Positions 16,542-24,733 of a DNA stretch of 64,000 nt are shown here, in pieces. This stretch comes from Inediibacterium massiliense (GTDB lineage Bacteria; Bacillota; Clostridia; Peptostreptococcales; Thermotaleaceae): contig NZ_LN876585.1 in NCBI RefSeq assembly GCF_001282725.1, forward strand, positions 217,406-281,405, written 5' to 3'. Position 1 is the first letter of the stretch. The number at the start of each line of letters is the position of its first letter. A program made the translations under genes and the position numbers. Below the pieces are notes generated by a model. That model saw only the letters and a program-made list of their open reading frames with translations, made no database searches and was not told where the DNA came from.

Positions 16542-18695
16542 ATGAAGAAAAATTATATTTTATTATTTATTATTATTTTTTCAATATTGGTATCTTCCAT
16601 AACAGCCATGGGAAGAATCAATGTAGAATCAAAGAATAATGCAGTAGATGTAGTACTAGACTATAAAGAATTTGAGCAAATGGCAAAGCAATCGAATAAA
16701 GATGTAAGCTGGTGGTTCTCTAAGCTTAAAAAGCAAGGGGTAAGCTCAGTTGGATTAATGGAAGAAAGCTTTGAATCTATGCTAAAGGAAGATAAACCTA
16801 TAAAGTTTGAAATGATTGGAAATATTATAAAAGATATGGACTGGCAAAAAAAATATCCAAAAGAATTGATAACTTATCTTAATAATAATGAAATCGATGA
16901 ATATGATGTTTTGGTTACTACAAATTCAAAAGACTATTATGAGTTTATAAAAAATGGATTAGAAAGTCGTTATGATTCCGAGAAATTTAAAATATTTACG
17001 TCTAATGGAGAATATCTATTTTGGATGGATGGAGATATAGAAGATGCTTTATATACAGAACAAATGGGAGAACAAGATTATAAAGGAAAGACTTTTACAA
17101 AGACAGCTACATTATATTCTTCTAAAATAAGAAGATTATCTTTAGGCTTTGACTCAGAAAAAATAAATACAATCAAAAAAAGTGGTCTAAAGGTTATCCC
17201 AAGACCATATAATTATGAAAGCTTTAGTGGAGAAAAATATTTAAATGCAACCGTAGCTGAGTATAAAAAATATGATATTATTCCTAATTATATGATTTTT
17301 GCAGGGTCAGAAGTTTTAGGATATAAAGAAAAACTAAAAGACCTAGCAGATTATATGAAAAAAAATAATATAAAAGTAGGTCTTATTGAATCAGAGGTAC
17401 AAAGAGAACATATCAAACAAGATGGACTTTATGATCTAACAAGAAATTTAAATTATAATAGTGTAAGAGTATTTAGTTTACCAAGTTACATTCAAGAAAG
17501 ATTTAAGTATTATAATTATGAAGGAGCAGAAGAAATAGAAAATGCCTTATATAGAGCAGTTACAGAAAGAAATATAAGAGTCATTTATTTTAAGCCTTTC
17601 AAATATGATGATAAAATTTATGTAACAAATTATGATGAATATGTAAAAATGTTTGATCAATTCAAAGGTAGAATTGCAAAACATAAAATGCACATAGGAG
17701 AGGCTAGTGTAATAGAAAGCCATAAAGTAAGAGTTCGTCACAAAATGCCTATTGGATGGGGAATCGTATCAGGAGGTATATTACTTCTTAGCTATCTTAT
17801 TTCTATGAAAGATAAAGTAAAATACATTTTATTGGGAATGGGAATATTAGGAGTTAGTGGTATGATTATTGTTATGCCATCTTTAGCAGATAAATTATTA
17901 CCTCTAGGAGCGGCCGTAATTTTTCCATCTTTATCTATGCTATATCTTTGTACAAAATTGAGAATTTACTATAAAGAACAAAACAAAAATGAACTCATAA
18001 AAATTATAAAAAATGGGATAAAGGATTTAGTTGTATGTTGTTTCATTTCAGCTATAGGATCTTTGATGATTGGATCATATCTTTCAGATATTGAATATTT
18101 ACTAGAAATGAGTATTTTTAGAGGAGTAAAGATTAGTCAATTGATCCCAATTTTAATATATATGCTTATCTATGTTGGATATTTTGGATATAAAAATAAA
18201 AAGCTTCATTCAAAAACGACTATTAGATGGAAAGATGTAAAAGAGCTATTATTTGAAGATGTAAAAGTAATCTATATTATACTAGGAGTAATTGTAGCAG
18301 CGGTAGGATATATATATATTGCAAGAACTGGACATGAAACTTCTATCAAACCATCAGATTTAGAGATGATTTTTAGAAATGTTTTAGAGGAAAAATTATA
18401 TGCTCGACCAAGAAATAAAGAATTCTTATTTGCTTTCCCAGCTATTATGCTTGGTATTTTTATGGCTTATCGAGGATGGAAGTGGCTTATTTTTACTTTT
18501 GGATTGGCAGCAGTAATTGGACAAACCTCTATTGTAAATACTTTTTGTCATTTAAGAACTCCTATGAATCTTTCTATTGCAAGAACGGGATACTCTATTT
18601 TACTAGGAATGATCATTGGAAGTATCGGTGTTTTTGTATTGTATGAAGGAATGAGGTTCTTGAGTATGATGAGAGGAGAAAAACTGGATGGATAG
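16542..18695 (+). CDS. DUF5693-family membrane protein
   Basis: 717 residues. An N-terminal anchor (about 4-23) is followed by a roughly 370-residue extracytoplasmic part and then about eight to ten transmembrane helices from about residue 400 to the end. The soluble part contains the pattern KLKKQGVSSVGLMEESFESM and IPNYMIFAGSEVLGY seen in this family, which regularly accompanies csaB in Firmicutes. No catalytic residues can be named with confidence. It starts 16 bp after murJ and overlaps csaB by 8 bp, so the three are co-translated and likely act in one envelope pathway. Confidence 0.8.
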   Translation: MKKNYILLFIIIFSILVSSITAMGRINVESKNNAVDVVLDYKEFEQMAKQSNKDVSWWFSKLKKQGVSSVGLMEESFESMLKEDKPIKFEMIGNIIKDMDWQKKYPKELITYLNNNEIDEYDVLVTTNSKDYYEFIKNGLESRYDSEKFKIFTSNGEYLFWMDGDIEDALYTEQMGEQDYKGKTFTKTATLYSSKIRRLSLGFDSEKINTIKKSGLKVIPRPYNYESFSGEKYLNATVAEYKKYDIIPNYMIFAGSEVLGYKEKLKDLADYMKKNNIKVGLIESEVQREHIKQDGLYDLTRNLNYNSVRVFSLPSYIQERFKYYNYEGAEEIENALYRAVTERNIRVIYFKPFKYDDKIYVTNYDEYVKMFDQFKGRIAKHKMHIGEASVIESHKVRVRHKMPIGWGIVSGGILLLSYLISMKDKVKYILLGMGILGVSGMIIVMPSLADKLLPLGAAVIFPSLSMLYLCTKLRIYYKEQNKNELIKIIKNGIKDLVVCCFISAIGSLMIGSYLSDIEYLLEMSIFRGVKISQLIPILIYMLIYVGYFGYKNKKLHSKTTIRWKDVKELLFEDVKVIYIILGVIVAAVGYIYIARTGHETSIKPSDLEMIFRNVLEEKLYARPRNKEFLFAFPAIMLGIFMAYRGWKWLIFTFGLAAVIGQTSIVNTFCHLRTPMNLSIARTGYSILLGMIIGSIGVFVLYEGMRFLSMMRGEKLDG

Positions 18696-19797
18696 GATTG
18701 TCATTTCAGGTTATTATGGATTTAATAATGTAGGAGATGAATCCATATTGACTTCTATTGTAGGAAATTTAAAAGAATATATAACAGATGTTGAAATAAC
18801 TGTATTATCAGCAAATCCAGAAGGAACTTCTAAAAAACACCAAATACAAGCTGTAGATCGGAAAAATATATTAGAAATTTGTAGAGCCATTAAAAAATGT
18901 GATTTGTTTATTAGTGGAGGCGGAAGTTTACTTCAAGATGTGACAAGTGGAAGAAGTATTAGTTATTATCTAGCCATTATTTTGATTGCATTGTTTTTGA
19001 GAAAAAAAGTTTTGATATATAGTCAAGGTATGGGACCTATTAACAAATGGTTTAATAAATGTATGGTTAGATGGGTTTTAAATCGAGTAGATTGTATTAC
19101 TATAAGAGATGAAAAATCTAAAAAAGTATTAGATGAAGTAGGAGTTTGTATTCCAAAAATTTATGTCACTACAGATCCGGTCATTAGTCTACATGAAGGA
19201 AATATATCATTAGGAAAAGAAATTTTAATAAAAGAAGGAATAAATTATCAAAAACCATTAATAGGTTTTGCCATTAGAGGAAGAGACGACAATGAAGAAT
19301 TTGTATCTAATATTTCTACTATAGCAGATCAAATAATTGAAGATTTTAAGGTGGATATAGTATTTGTTCCCTTTCATTTTGGTGAAGATGTAAAGATTAT
19401 GGACAAAATACAAAATAAAATGAAGCAAAAAGCTTTTTTTATTCAAAATAGATACAATATAGATGAAATGCTAGGAATTGTTGGAAATTTAAATTTGTTA
19501 ATAGGTGTAAGATTACATTCTTTAATTTTTTCAGCGGTTATGAATACTCCATTAATTGCTATTTCTTATGATCCTAAGATAGACAGTTTTATGGAATCAT
19601 TGCAGTTAAAAACTTTGTGTAGTATAGAAAACTTAAATTACAAAGCATTACATGAAGAAATTAATTATATACAAAAAAATTATGAGCAAGTAAAAAATAT
19701 ATTAGAAAAAAGAGTACAAAAGCTTCGAGATAAACTTAAAACAAATGAAAAAGTAGTTATAGAATTATTAAAAGGAGGACATTCCTTTGAAAAATAA
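18688..19797 (+). CDS. csaB: Polysaccharide pyruvyl transferase
   Basis: Adds ketal-linked pyruvate from phosphoenolpyruvate to a cell-wall polysaccharide; in Firmicutes this modification anchors SLH-domain proteins. The N-terminus ISGYYGFNNVGDESIL, the ISGGGSLLQDVTS motif and the C-terminal VGVRLHSLIFS segment are hallmarks of CsaB. Its 369 residues are normal. It overlaps the DUF5693 gene by 8 bp and the following tagA-type gene by 11 bp, supporting one operon devoted to a secondary wall polymer. No SLH protein is encoded in this window. Confidence 0.93.
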   Translation: MDRIVISGYYGFNNVGDESILTSIVGNLKEYITDVEITVLSANPEGTSKKHQIQAVDRKNILEICRAIKKCDLFISGGGSLLQDVTSGRSISYYLAIILIALFLRKKVLIYSQGMGPINKWFNKCMVRWVLNRVDCITIRDEKSKKVLDEVGVCIPKIYVTTDPVISLHEGNISLGKEILIKEGINYQKPLIGFAIRGRDDNEEFVSNISTIADQIIEDFKVDIVFVPFHFGEDVKIMDKIQNKMKQKAFFIQNRYNIDEMLGIVGNLNLLIGVRLHSLIFSAVMNTPLIAISYDPKIDSFMESLQLKTLCSIENLNYKALHEEINYIQKNYEQVKNILEKRVQKLRDKLKTNEKVVIELLKGGHSFEK

Positions 19798-20512
19798 AGT
19801 AGATATTATGGGATCCCTCATAGATGAGGTAAATTTAGATGCCGCACTAAATCGTGCTATAGAACTGATCAATGGACAAAGTTGTAGTATGATTATTACA
19901 CCGAATACAGAAATAGTGATGGAAGCCACAAAAGATGATGAATTATTAAAAATCATCAACGAAGCAGATTTAGTCATACCAGATGGAATAGGACTCATTT
20001 ATGCATCTAAAATTCAAGGAAAAGAGTTAAAAGAGCGAGTTACAGGTGTGGATTTAATGAAAGAAATACTAAAATATTGTCATGAAGCTAAAAAAAGTAT
20101 TTATATTCTTGGAGGAAAACCAGGTGTGGCTCAGAAGGCTTGTGAGAATATTAAAAATAAATTTTCTGATATAGAGATAAAAGGATTTCAAGATGGGTAT
20201 TTTAAGAAAGAAGAAGAAGATCATATTATAGAAAAAATCAATAAATTAAAGCCTGATATATTATTTCTAGCATTAGGGGCACCCAAACAAGAAAAATGGA
20301 TGAAAAAACATAGGGATCATTTAAATGTAAAGGTCACTATGGGTGTAGGTGGAAGTGTAGATATATGGGCAGGAACAGCCAAAAGAGCTCCACAGATTTA
20401 TCAAAATTTAGGGCTTGAGTGGTTTTATCGTTTGATGAAAGAACCGTGGAGATACAAAAGAATGCTTGTACTGCCAAAGTTTATGATCAAAGCATTTCTT
20501 CACAAAAAATAA
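19787..20512 (+). CDS. tagA: WecG/TagA/CpsF-family glycosyltransferase
   Basis: Cytoplasmic or membrane-associated GT26 enzyme, typically an N-acetylmannosaminyl transferase that commits a lipid-linked GlcNAc precursor to a wall polymer. Motifs include ITPNTEIVMEA, VIPDGIGLIYASK, ERVTGVDLM, ILGGKPGVAQ, LGAPKQEKWM and VGGSVDIWAG. The start is TTG 19787 with AAAGGAGG upstream, inside the end of csaB. 241 residues is normal. The last gene of the murJ-DUF5693-csaB-tagA series; a hairpin and repeat copy 2 follow. Confidence 0.92.
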   Translation: MKNKVDIMGSLIDEVNLDAALNRAIELINGQSCSMIITPNTEIVMEATKDDELLKIINEADLVIPDGIGLIYASKIQGKELKERVTGVDLMKEILKYCHEAKKSIYILGGKPGVAQKACENIKNKFSDIEIKGFQDGYFKKEEEDHIIEKINKLKPDILFLALGAPKQEKWMKKHRDHLNVKVTMGVGGSVDIWAGTAKRAPQIYQNLGLEWFYRLMKEPWRYKRMLVLPKFMIKAFLHKK

Positions 20513-20513
20513 T

Positions 20514-20534
20514 AGTGTATATATAATATATACT
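20514..20534 (+). terminator. Left hairpin of repeat copy 2
   Basis: AGTGTATATAT / ATATATACT just after the tagA stop. A near copy is at 20742-20766. It lacks a strong T tract, so activity is uncertain. Confidence 0.45.
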
Positions 20535-20741
20535 GAGTTTGCAGACAAAGTCATACAAAACGTCACTAAATTTTCAAATTTGGAAAATATAAAGAAACGA
20601 TCGAAAATAGCATTACAAACTCGCTATGCTCAAACAGTGTAATGCTAATCATTTTCTTACTTATTCTATATTTTCACAAATTCTCAATAAATGTTCCTTA
20701 TTTTTATGACTGTGCTAAAAAATAGTTTGTCAACAGTCTGA
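20535..20741 (+). repeat. Palindromic terminator-nested repeat, copy 2
   Basis: Full-length copy with left end GACAAAGTCAT, core AGCATTACA...TGTAATGCT and right end TTTTTATGACT...CAACAGTCTGA. It has the same orientation as all other copies and lies between two versions of a GTATATATAATATATAC hairpin. Confidence 0.88.
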
Positions 20742-20766
20742 GGATATATATAATATATACTATATA
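20742..20766 (+). terminator. Right hairpin of repeat copy 2
   Basis: GATATATATAATATATACT repeats the hairpin sequence found at 20514-20534. T-tract weak. From here to the transketolase start only promoter-like AT-rich sequence is seen. Confidence 0.4.
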
Positions 20767-20895
20767 GCTTAATAGTAAGTATTATTCTACAAAATTAGAT
20801 AAAAAATGATTAAATTATAATGAGTATGTTATAATAATTTATGGAAAAAGAAGAAAATATGTTTTTCTTAATCATAAAATAAGGAGGAATCTGGA

Positions 20896-21723
20896 TTGGA
20901 AAAAGTAGATAGTAGTCAATTTAAAAACATTTCTACAGAAATTAGAAAAAACATCATAAAATCTGTACATGCAGCAGGTTCAGGACATCCAGGGGGATCA
21001 TTATCAGCAGCAGATATCCTAACAGTACTATATTTTCATAAAATGAAGGTAGATCCTAAAAATCCAAAATGGGAAGATAGAGATCGATTTGTTTTATCAA
21101 AAGGACATGCAGCGCCAGTATTATATGCAACTTTAGCAGAAAAAGGGTTTTTTCCAAAAGAAGAGCTTTTAAAATTAAGACATATGGGTGCAATGCTTCA
21201 AGGTCATCCTGATATGAAAGGAACACCAGGAGTAGAGATGTCCACAGGATCATTAGGACAAGGCTTTTCTTCTACTATAGGAATGGCTTTAGCTTCAAAG
21301 CTTGATAAAAGAAATAATAGAATCTATACTTTACTTGGAGATGGAGAAGTACAAGAAGGGATTGTTTGGGAGGCTGCAATGGCAGCAAGCCATTATAAGC
21401 TTGATAATTTAACAGCAATTCTAGATTTTAATGGACTTCAAATTGATGGAAAAAACGAAGATGTTATGAATATTCATCCAATCAAAGAAAAATGGGAAAG
21501 CTTTGGATGGCATGTAGTATCTATTGATGGACATAACTTTGAAGAAATTATAAAAGCTTTAGATGAAGCTGAAAATACAAAAGAGAAACCTACTATGATT
21601 ATTGCAAAGACTATTAAAGGAAAAGGCGTTTCCTTTATGGAAAATCAAGTGGGATGGCATGGAAATGCACCAAAGGATGAAGAAACAAAACAAGCACTAG
21701 AGGAATTAGGAGGTGCAAACTAA
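20896..21723 (+). CDS. Transketolase, N-terminal (TPP-binding) subunit
   Basis: Half of a split transketolase, transferring two-carbon ketol units in the pentose phosphate pathway with thiamine diphosphate. Motifs are [31 protein letters not shown], and the TPP-binding [15 protein letters not shown]...LDFNG. 275 residues is the normal length for the N-terminal subunit. Start TTG 20896 lies after AAGGAGG. Its stop overlaps the partner's ATG by one base (TAATG), so the two subunits are translationally coupled. Confidence 0.95.
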   Translation: MEKVDSSQFKNISTEIRKNIIKSVHAAGSGHPGGSLSAADILTVLYFHKMKVDPKNPKWEDRDRFVLSKGHAAPVLYATLAEKGFFPKEELLKLRHMGAMLQGHPDMKGTPGVEMSTGSLGQGFSSTIGMALASKLDKRNNRIYTLLGDGEVQEGIVWEAAMAASHYKLDNLTAILDFNGLQIDGKNEDVMNIHPIKEKWESFGWHVVSIDGHNFEEIIKALDEAENTKEKPTMIIAKTIKGKGVSFMENQVGWHGNAPKDEETKQALEELGGAN

Positions 21724-22661
21724 TGAGTCAAAAAATAGCTACAAGAGAAGCATACGGAGATGCATTAAAAGAGCTTGGAAAAGTAAATGAAAATGTAGTT
21801 GTATTAGATGCAGACCTTTCTAAATCAACTAAAACAGCAGTATTTCAAAAAGAGTTTCCAGAAAGATTTTTTAATATGGGGATTGCAGAGCAAAATTTAA
21901 TGGGAACAGCAGCAGGGTTTGCAACAAGTGGAAAAATTCCTTTTGCAAGTACTTTTGCTATGTTTGCAACAGGAAGAGCTTTTGAAATCATAAGAAACTC
22001 TATTTGTTATCCTAAATTAAATGTAAAGGTATGTGCAACCCATGCAGGAATCACAGTAGGAGAAGATGGAGCAAGTCATCAAGCGTTAGAAGATTTAGCA
22101 TGTATGAGAGCTATTCCAAACATGACAGTTATCAATCCTGCAGATGCTGTATCTGCAAAAAAAGCAGTATTTGCTATGGCAGATTATAATGGACCTGTTT
22201 ATGCTAGATTTGGAAGAGCAGCAGTTCCTGTTATTTATGATGAAGATATGAAGTTTGAAATAGGAAAGGGAATACAAGTAAGAGAAGGTAAAGATGTAAC
22301 GATTGTTGCTACAGGAATTATGGTATCCCCTGCATTAGAAGCAAGAGAAATATTAAAAAATGAAGGAATAGATGTAAGAGTAATTGATATACATACGATC
22401 AAGCCTATAGATGAAGAGTTAATCATAAAAGCTGCAAAAGAAACAGGTGCTATTGTAACGGCAGAAGAACATAATATCATAGGTGGATTAGGTTCAGCAG
22501 TAGCAGAAGTATTAGTAGAAAATCATCCTGTACCTATGAAAAGAGTAGGAACGATGGATACTTTTGGTGAATCTGGAAAACCAAATGATTTGATAAAAAA
22601 ATACGGATTAAATGCTGAGAACATAGTAAAAGTTGTAAAAGAAGTATTGAGTCAAAAATAA
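21723..22661 (+). CDS. Transketolase, C-terminal (pyrimidine-binding) subunit
   Basis: Second half of the split transketolase: pyrimidine-binding domain about 1-160 (VVLDADLSKST, FFNMGIAEQNLMG, ATHAGITVGEDGASHQ) and transketolase C-terminal domain about 190-305 (IVATGIMVSPALEAREIL, VTAEEHNIIGGLGSAV). The GIAEQ Glu needed for TPP activation is present. 312 residues is normal for the subunit. It forms the heteromeric enzyme with the preceding product and is closed by a strong terminator. Confidence 0.95.
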   Translation: MSQKIATREAYGDALKELGKVNENVVVLDADLSKSTKTAVFQKEFPERFFNMGIAEQNLMGTAAGFATSGKIPFASTFAMFATGRAFEIIRNSICYPKLNVKVCATHAGITVGEDGASHQALEDLACMRAIPNMTVINPADAVSAKKAVFAMADYNGPVYARFGRAAVPVIYDEDMKFEIGKGIQVREGKDVTIVATGIMVSPALEAREILKNEGIDVRVIDIHTIKPIDEELIIKAAKETGAIVTAEEHNIIGGLGSAVAEVLVENHPVPMKRVGTMDTFGESGKPNDLIKKYGLNAENIVKVVKEVLSQK

Positions 22662-22694
22662 AGCTAAGAGCATATGCTCTTAGCTTTATTTTTG
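22654..22694 (+). terminator. Terminator after the transketolase genes
   Basis: A long perfect stem, AAAATAAAGCTAAGAGCAT / ATGCTCTTAGCTTTATTTT, symmetrical enough to act in both directions. Confidence 0.88.
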
Positions 22695-22789
22695 TTTCTT
22701 ATTGTACGATAAAAAGGAAATATTAGAATATTTGTACCTATTTTAGAATAAGATTTAGTATATATGAAGGGAAAAAGGGGGGAAGCATT

Positions 22790-23251
22790 ATGAAAGAAAA
22801 ATTAAAGGCACTCAATTATAAAAAAATCTTTATTATTGCAATTGTTATTATGGTCATCATAGGAATTTTTTTAGGTATGAAATATTTTATAGGAGATGAT
22901 GAAGAAGTGTCATTTGAAGTATTAAACCAAGATCAAATTCCACAAAAGATTCAAGAAATATTACCAAGGTACAAAAGCTTAGAAAGAGCTTTGGCTTGTA
23001 AAGTCAATGACGAAATTTTTGTCATTGTCACAAGAGGAGAAAAAGCGACTGGGGGATATGCAGTTCATATAGATAAGGTTGAGCAAATAAAAGAAGCTGA
23101 AGAAGAAAAGATGATTGTATATACTACTTTTAAAGATCCAAGTGTAGGAGATGTAGTGACTCAAGTGAGTACATATCCTCATGTAGTAGCAAAGACAAAT
23201 TTAAAGGAACTTCCTGATAAGATTGAATTAAAGGTAAAATATGATGATTGA
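22790..23251 (+). CDS. Membrane-anchored PrcB_C-domain protein
   Basis: 153 residues: a basic N-terminus, one transmembrane helix (about 13-31), a linker, and a C-terminal domain with the PrcB_C pattern RGEKATGGYAVHIDKVE and a trailing Pro-Tyr-Pro-rich strand. PrcB was first named as a companion of the Treponema dentilisin protease complex; in clostridia these proteins are widespread and functionally undefined. ATG 22790 follows AAGGGGGG. It stands alone between a terminator and repeat copy 3, so context adds nothing on function. Confidence 0.75.
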   Translation: MKEKLKALNYKKIFIIAIVIMVIIGIFLGMKYFIGDDEEVSFEVLNQDQIPQKIQEILPRYKSLERALACKVNDEIFVIVTRGEKATGGYAVHIDKVEQIKEAEEEKMIVYTTFKDPSVGDVVTQVSTYPHVVAKTNLKELPDKIELKVKYDD

Positions 23252-23264
23252 TTTATAAATTTAC

Positions 23265-23294
23265 AATAGCCTGTATACTTAGATACAGGCTATT
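23265..23294 (+). terminator. Left hairpin of repeat copy 3
   Basis: AATAGCCTGTAT, ACTTAG loop, ATACAGGCTATT: a perfect 12-bp stem. Duplicated at 23501-23526. Confidence 0.6.
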
Positions 23295-23500
23295 AAACTC
23301 GCAAACAAAGTCATAAAAAACGTCACTGATTTTCAAATTTGGAAAATATGAAGAAACGATCGAAAATAGCATTACAAACTCGCTATGCTCAAACAGTGTA
23401 ATGCTAATGATTTTCTCACTTATTCTATATTTTCACAAATTCTCAATAATTGTTCCTAATTTTTATGACTTTTCTATAATATATTTTGTGAACATTCTGG
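23295..23500 (+). repeat. Palindromic terminator-nested repeat, copy 3
   Basis: Full-length copy, with terminal inverted motif CAAAGTCATAAAAA at the left and TTTTTATGACTTT at the right, the AGCATTACA...TGTAATGCT core, and CAAATTTGGAAAATAT / ATATTTTCACAAATT arms. It lies between two copies of the GCCTGTAT hairpin. Confidence 0.9.
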
Positions 23501-23526
23501 GCCTGTATCCTTAGATACAGGCTATT
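23501..23526 (+). terminator. Right hairpin of repeat copy 3
   Basis: GCCTGTATCCTTAGATACAGGC followed by TATTTA; one base of the stem differs from the left hairpin, making this stem less perfect. Confidence 0.5.
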
Positions 23527-23559
23527 TACATTATTTACATAAATGGTTTTGTAGAAAAA

Positions 23560-23566
23560 TGTCGAA
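23560..23566 (+). promoter_or_regulatory. Candidate Spo0A box (TGTCGAA)
   Basis: An exact TGTCGAA, the consensus Spo0A-binding heptamer, about 38 bases upstream of the LysM gene start. Several such heptamers are expected by chance in a window this size, so position is the main support. Confidence 0.35.
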
Positions 23567-23604
23567 CTCCTATAAAGAGAAATATAAAAATAGGAGGAGA
23601 ATTA

Positions 23605-24606
23605 ATGAAATGTAAAAAGCTATTGATTTTTAGTATACTAGGTACAAGTATATTTTGGGGCAGTATAGGAATAGGATATGGGCAAACATATACTGTTCAA
23701 GAAGGGGATAGCTTTTGGAAGATTAGTCAAAAATACAATGTTCCTTTAAAAGAAATTATGACACTAAATCATGCTGATGAAAATACAGAGATTTATCCAG
23801 GAAATCAAATTATTATTTCTGAGAATGAAACTTATAAAGTGCAAGCAGGAGATACTTATTGGATTATTAGTCAAAAATATAATGTGAATTTTAAAAATCT
23901 GTTAGCTTGTAATGGAGCTAATGAAAATACATGGCTTGAGGTAGGCGATGTTATAAAAATTCCTAGTAGTCAAAATTTATCAAATACGGAAAAGACACAA
24001 ATAAATACAAAGCCTTATGTTACGTATATTACCCATACGGTAAAGGCAGGAGATGACCCTTGGAAGCTTTCCTTACAGTATGGAATTCCTATGAAAGAAA
24101 TTTTAGATGCAAATCATATGAATGAAAATCAATGGCTTACTATTGGACAATCTATTAAAATTCCAGTTCATCATGTTCCAATTCTACCTACTCCAGCTAG
24201 TAAATATGGTGAATATTTAGATTGGTGGAGTGGGGCTCAATATGTTCTGCCTATAGGAGCAAAATTTACAGTTGTAGATTTTGCAACAGGAAAAAGATGG
24301 AATATGAAAAGAACAATAGGAGCCAATCATGCAGATTGTGAACCTATAACAAAAGAGGATACAAATATAATGAAAGGTGTTTGGGGAGGAACTTTTAGTT
24401 GGGATACAAGACCTGTAGTTATAGAATATAAAGGAAGAAAAATTGCAGCATCTGCTGCTGCTATGCCTCATGATGTTCAGTATATTAATGACAATAATTT
24501 TGATGGGCATATGGATATTCATTTTTTAAATAGTACAAGACATAAAGATGGACAAATTGATCCAAGTCATCAAGCAAATATCAAAATTGCAGCAGGAAAA
24601 AAATAG
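23605..24606 (+). CDS. Exported protein with three LysM domains
   Basis: 333 residues: signal peptide (about 1-26), three LysM peptidoglycan-binding modules starting at YTVQEGDSFWKISQKYNV, YKVQAGDTYWIISQKYNV and HTVKAGDDPWKLSLQYGI, then a C-terminal domain of about 130 residues with DWWSGAQYVLPIGAKFTVVD, RTIGANHADCEP and HMDIHFLNSTRH. This last domain recurs in clostridial LysM proteins; its strictly conserved Asp/His/Cys residues suggest a catalytic or metal role, but I cannot name it. A possible Spo0A box upstream hints at a sporulation or stationary-phase role. AGGAGGAG precedes the ATG and a terminator follows. Confidence 0.85.
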   Translation: MKCKKLLIFSILGTSIFWGSIGIGYGQTYTVQEGDSFWKISQKYNVPLKEIMTLNHADENTEIYPGNQIIISENETYKVQAGDTYWIISQKYNVNFKNLLACNGANENTWLEVGDVIKIPSSQNLSNTEKTQINTKPYVTYITHTVKAGDDPWKLSLQYGIPMKEILDANHMNENQWLTIGQSIKIPVHHVPILPTPASKYGEYLDWWSGAQYVLPIGAKFTVVDFATGKRWNMKRTIGANHADCEPITKEDTNIMKGVWGGTFSWDTRPVVIEYKGRKIAASAAAMPHDVQYINDNNFDGHMDIHFLNSTRHKDGQIDPSHQANIKIAAGKK

Positions 24607-24638
24607 TATAAGGGCATTTGCCTTTATACTATTTTTTG
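24599..24638 (+). terminator. Terminator after the LysM gene
   Basis: AAATAGTATAAGGGCA, TT, TGCCTTTATACTATTTTTT; a long stem with a T run. Confidence 0.88.
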
Positions 24639-24733
24639 TTTTAACAAAATATTCTAAAAATTTTTTGTTAAAGTTTTTATTTACATACATAAGAGGGTAT
24701 ATATAGTTATAAACTAGTGTGGGAGGAGATGTA

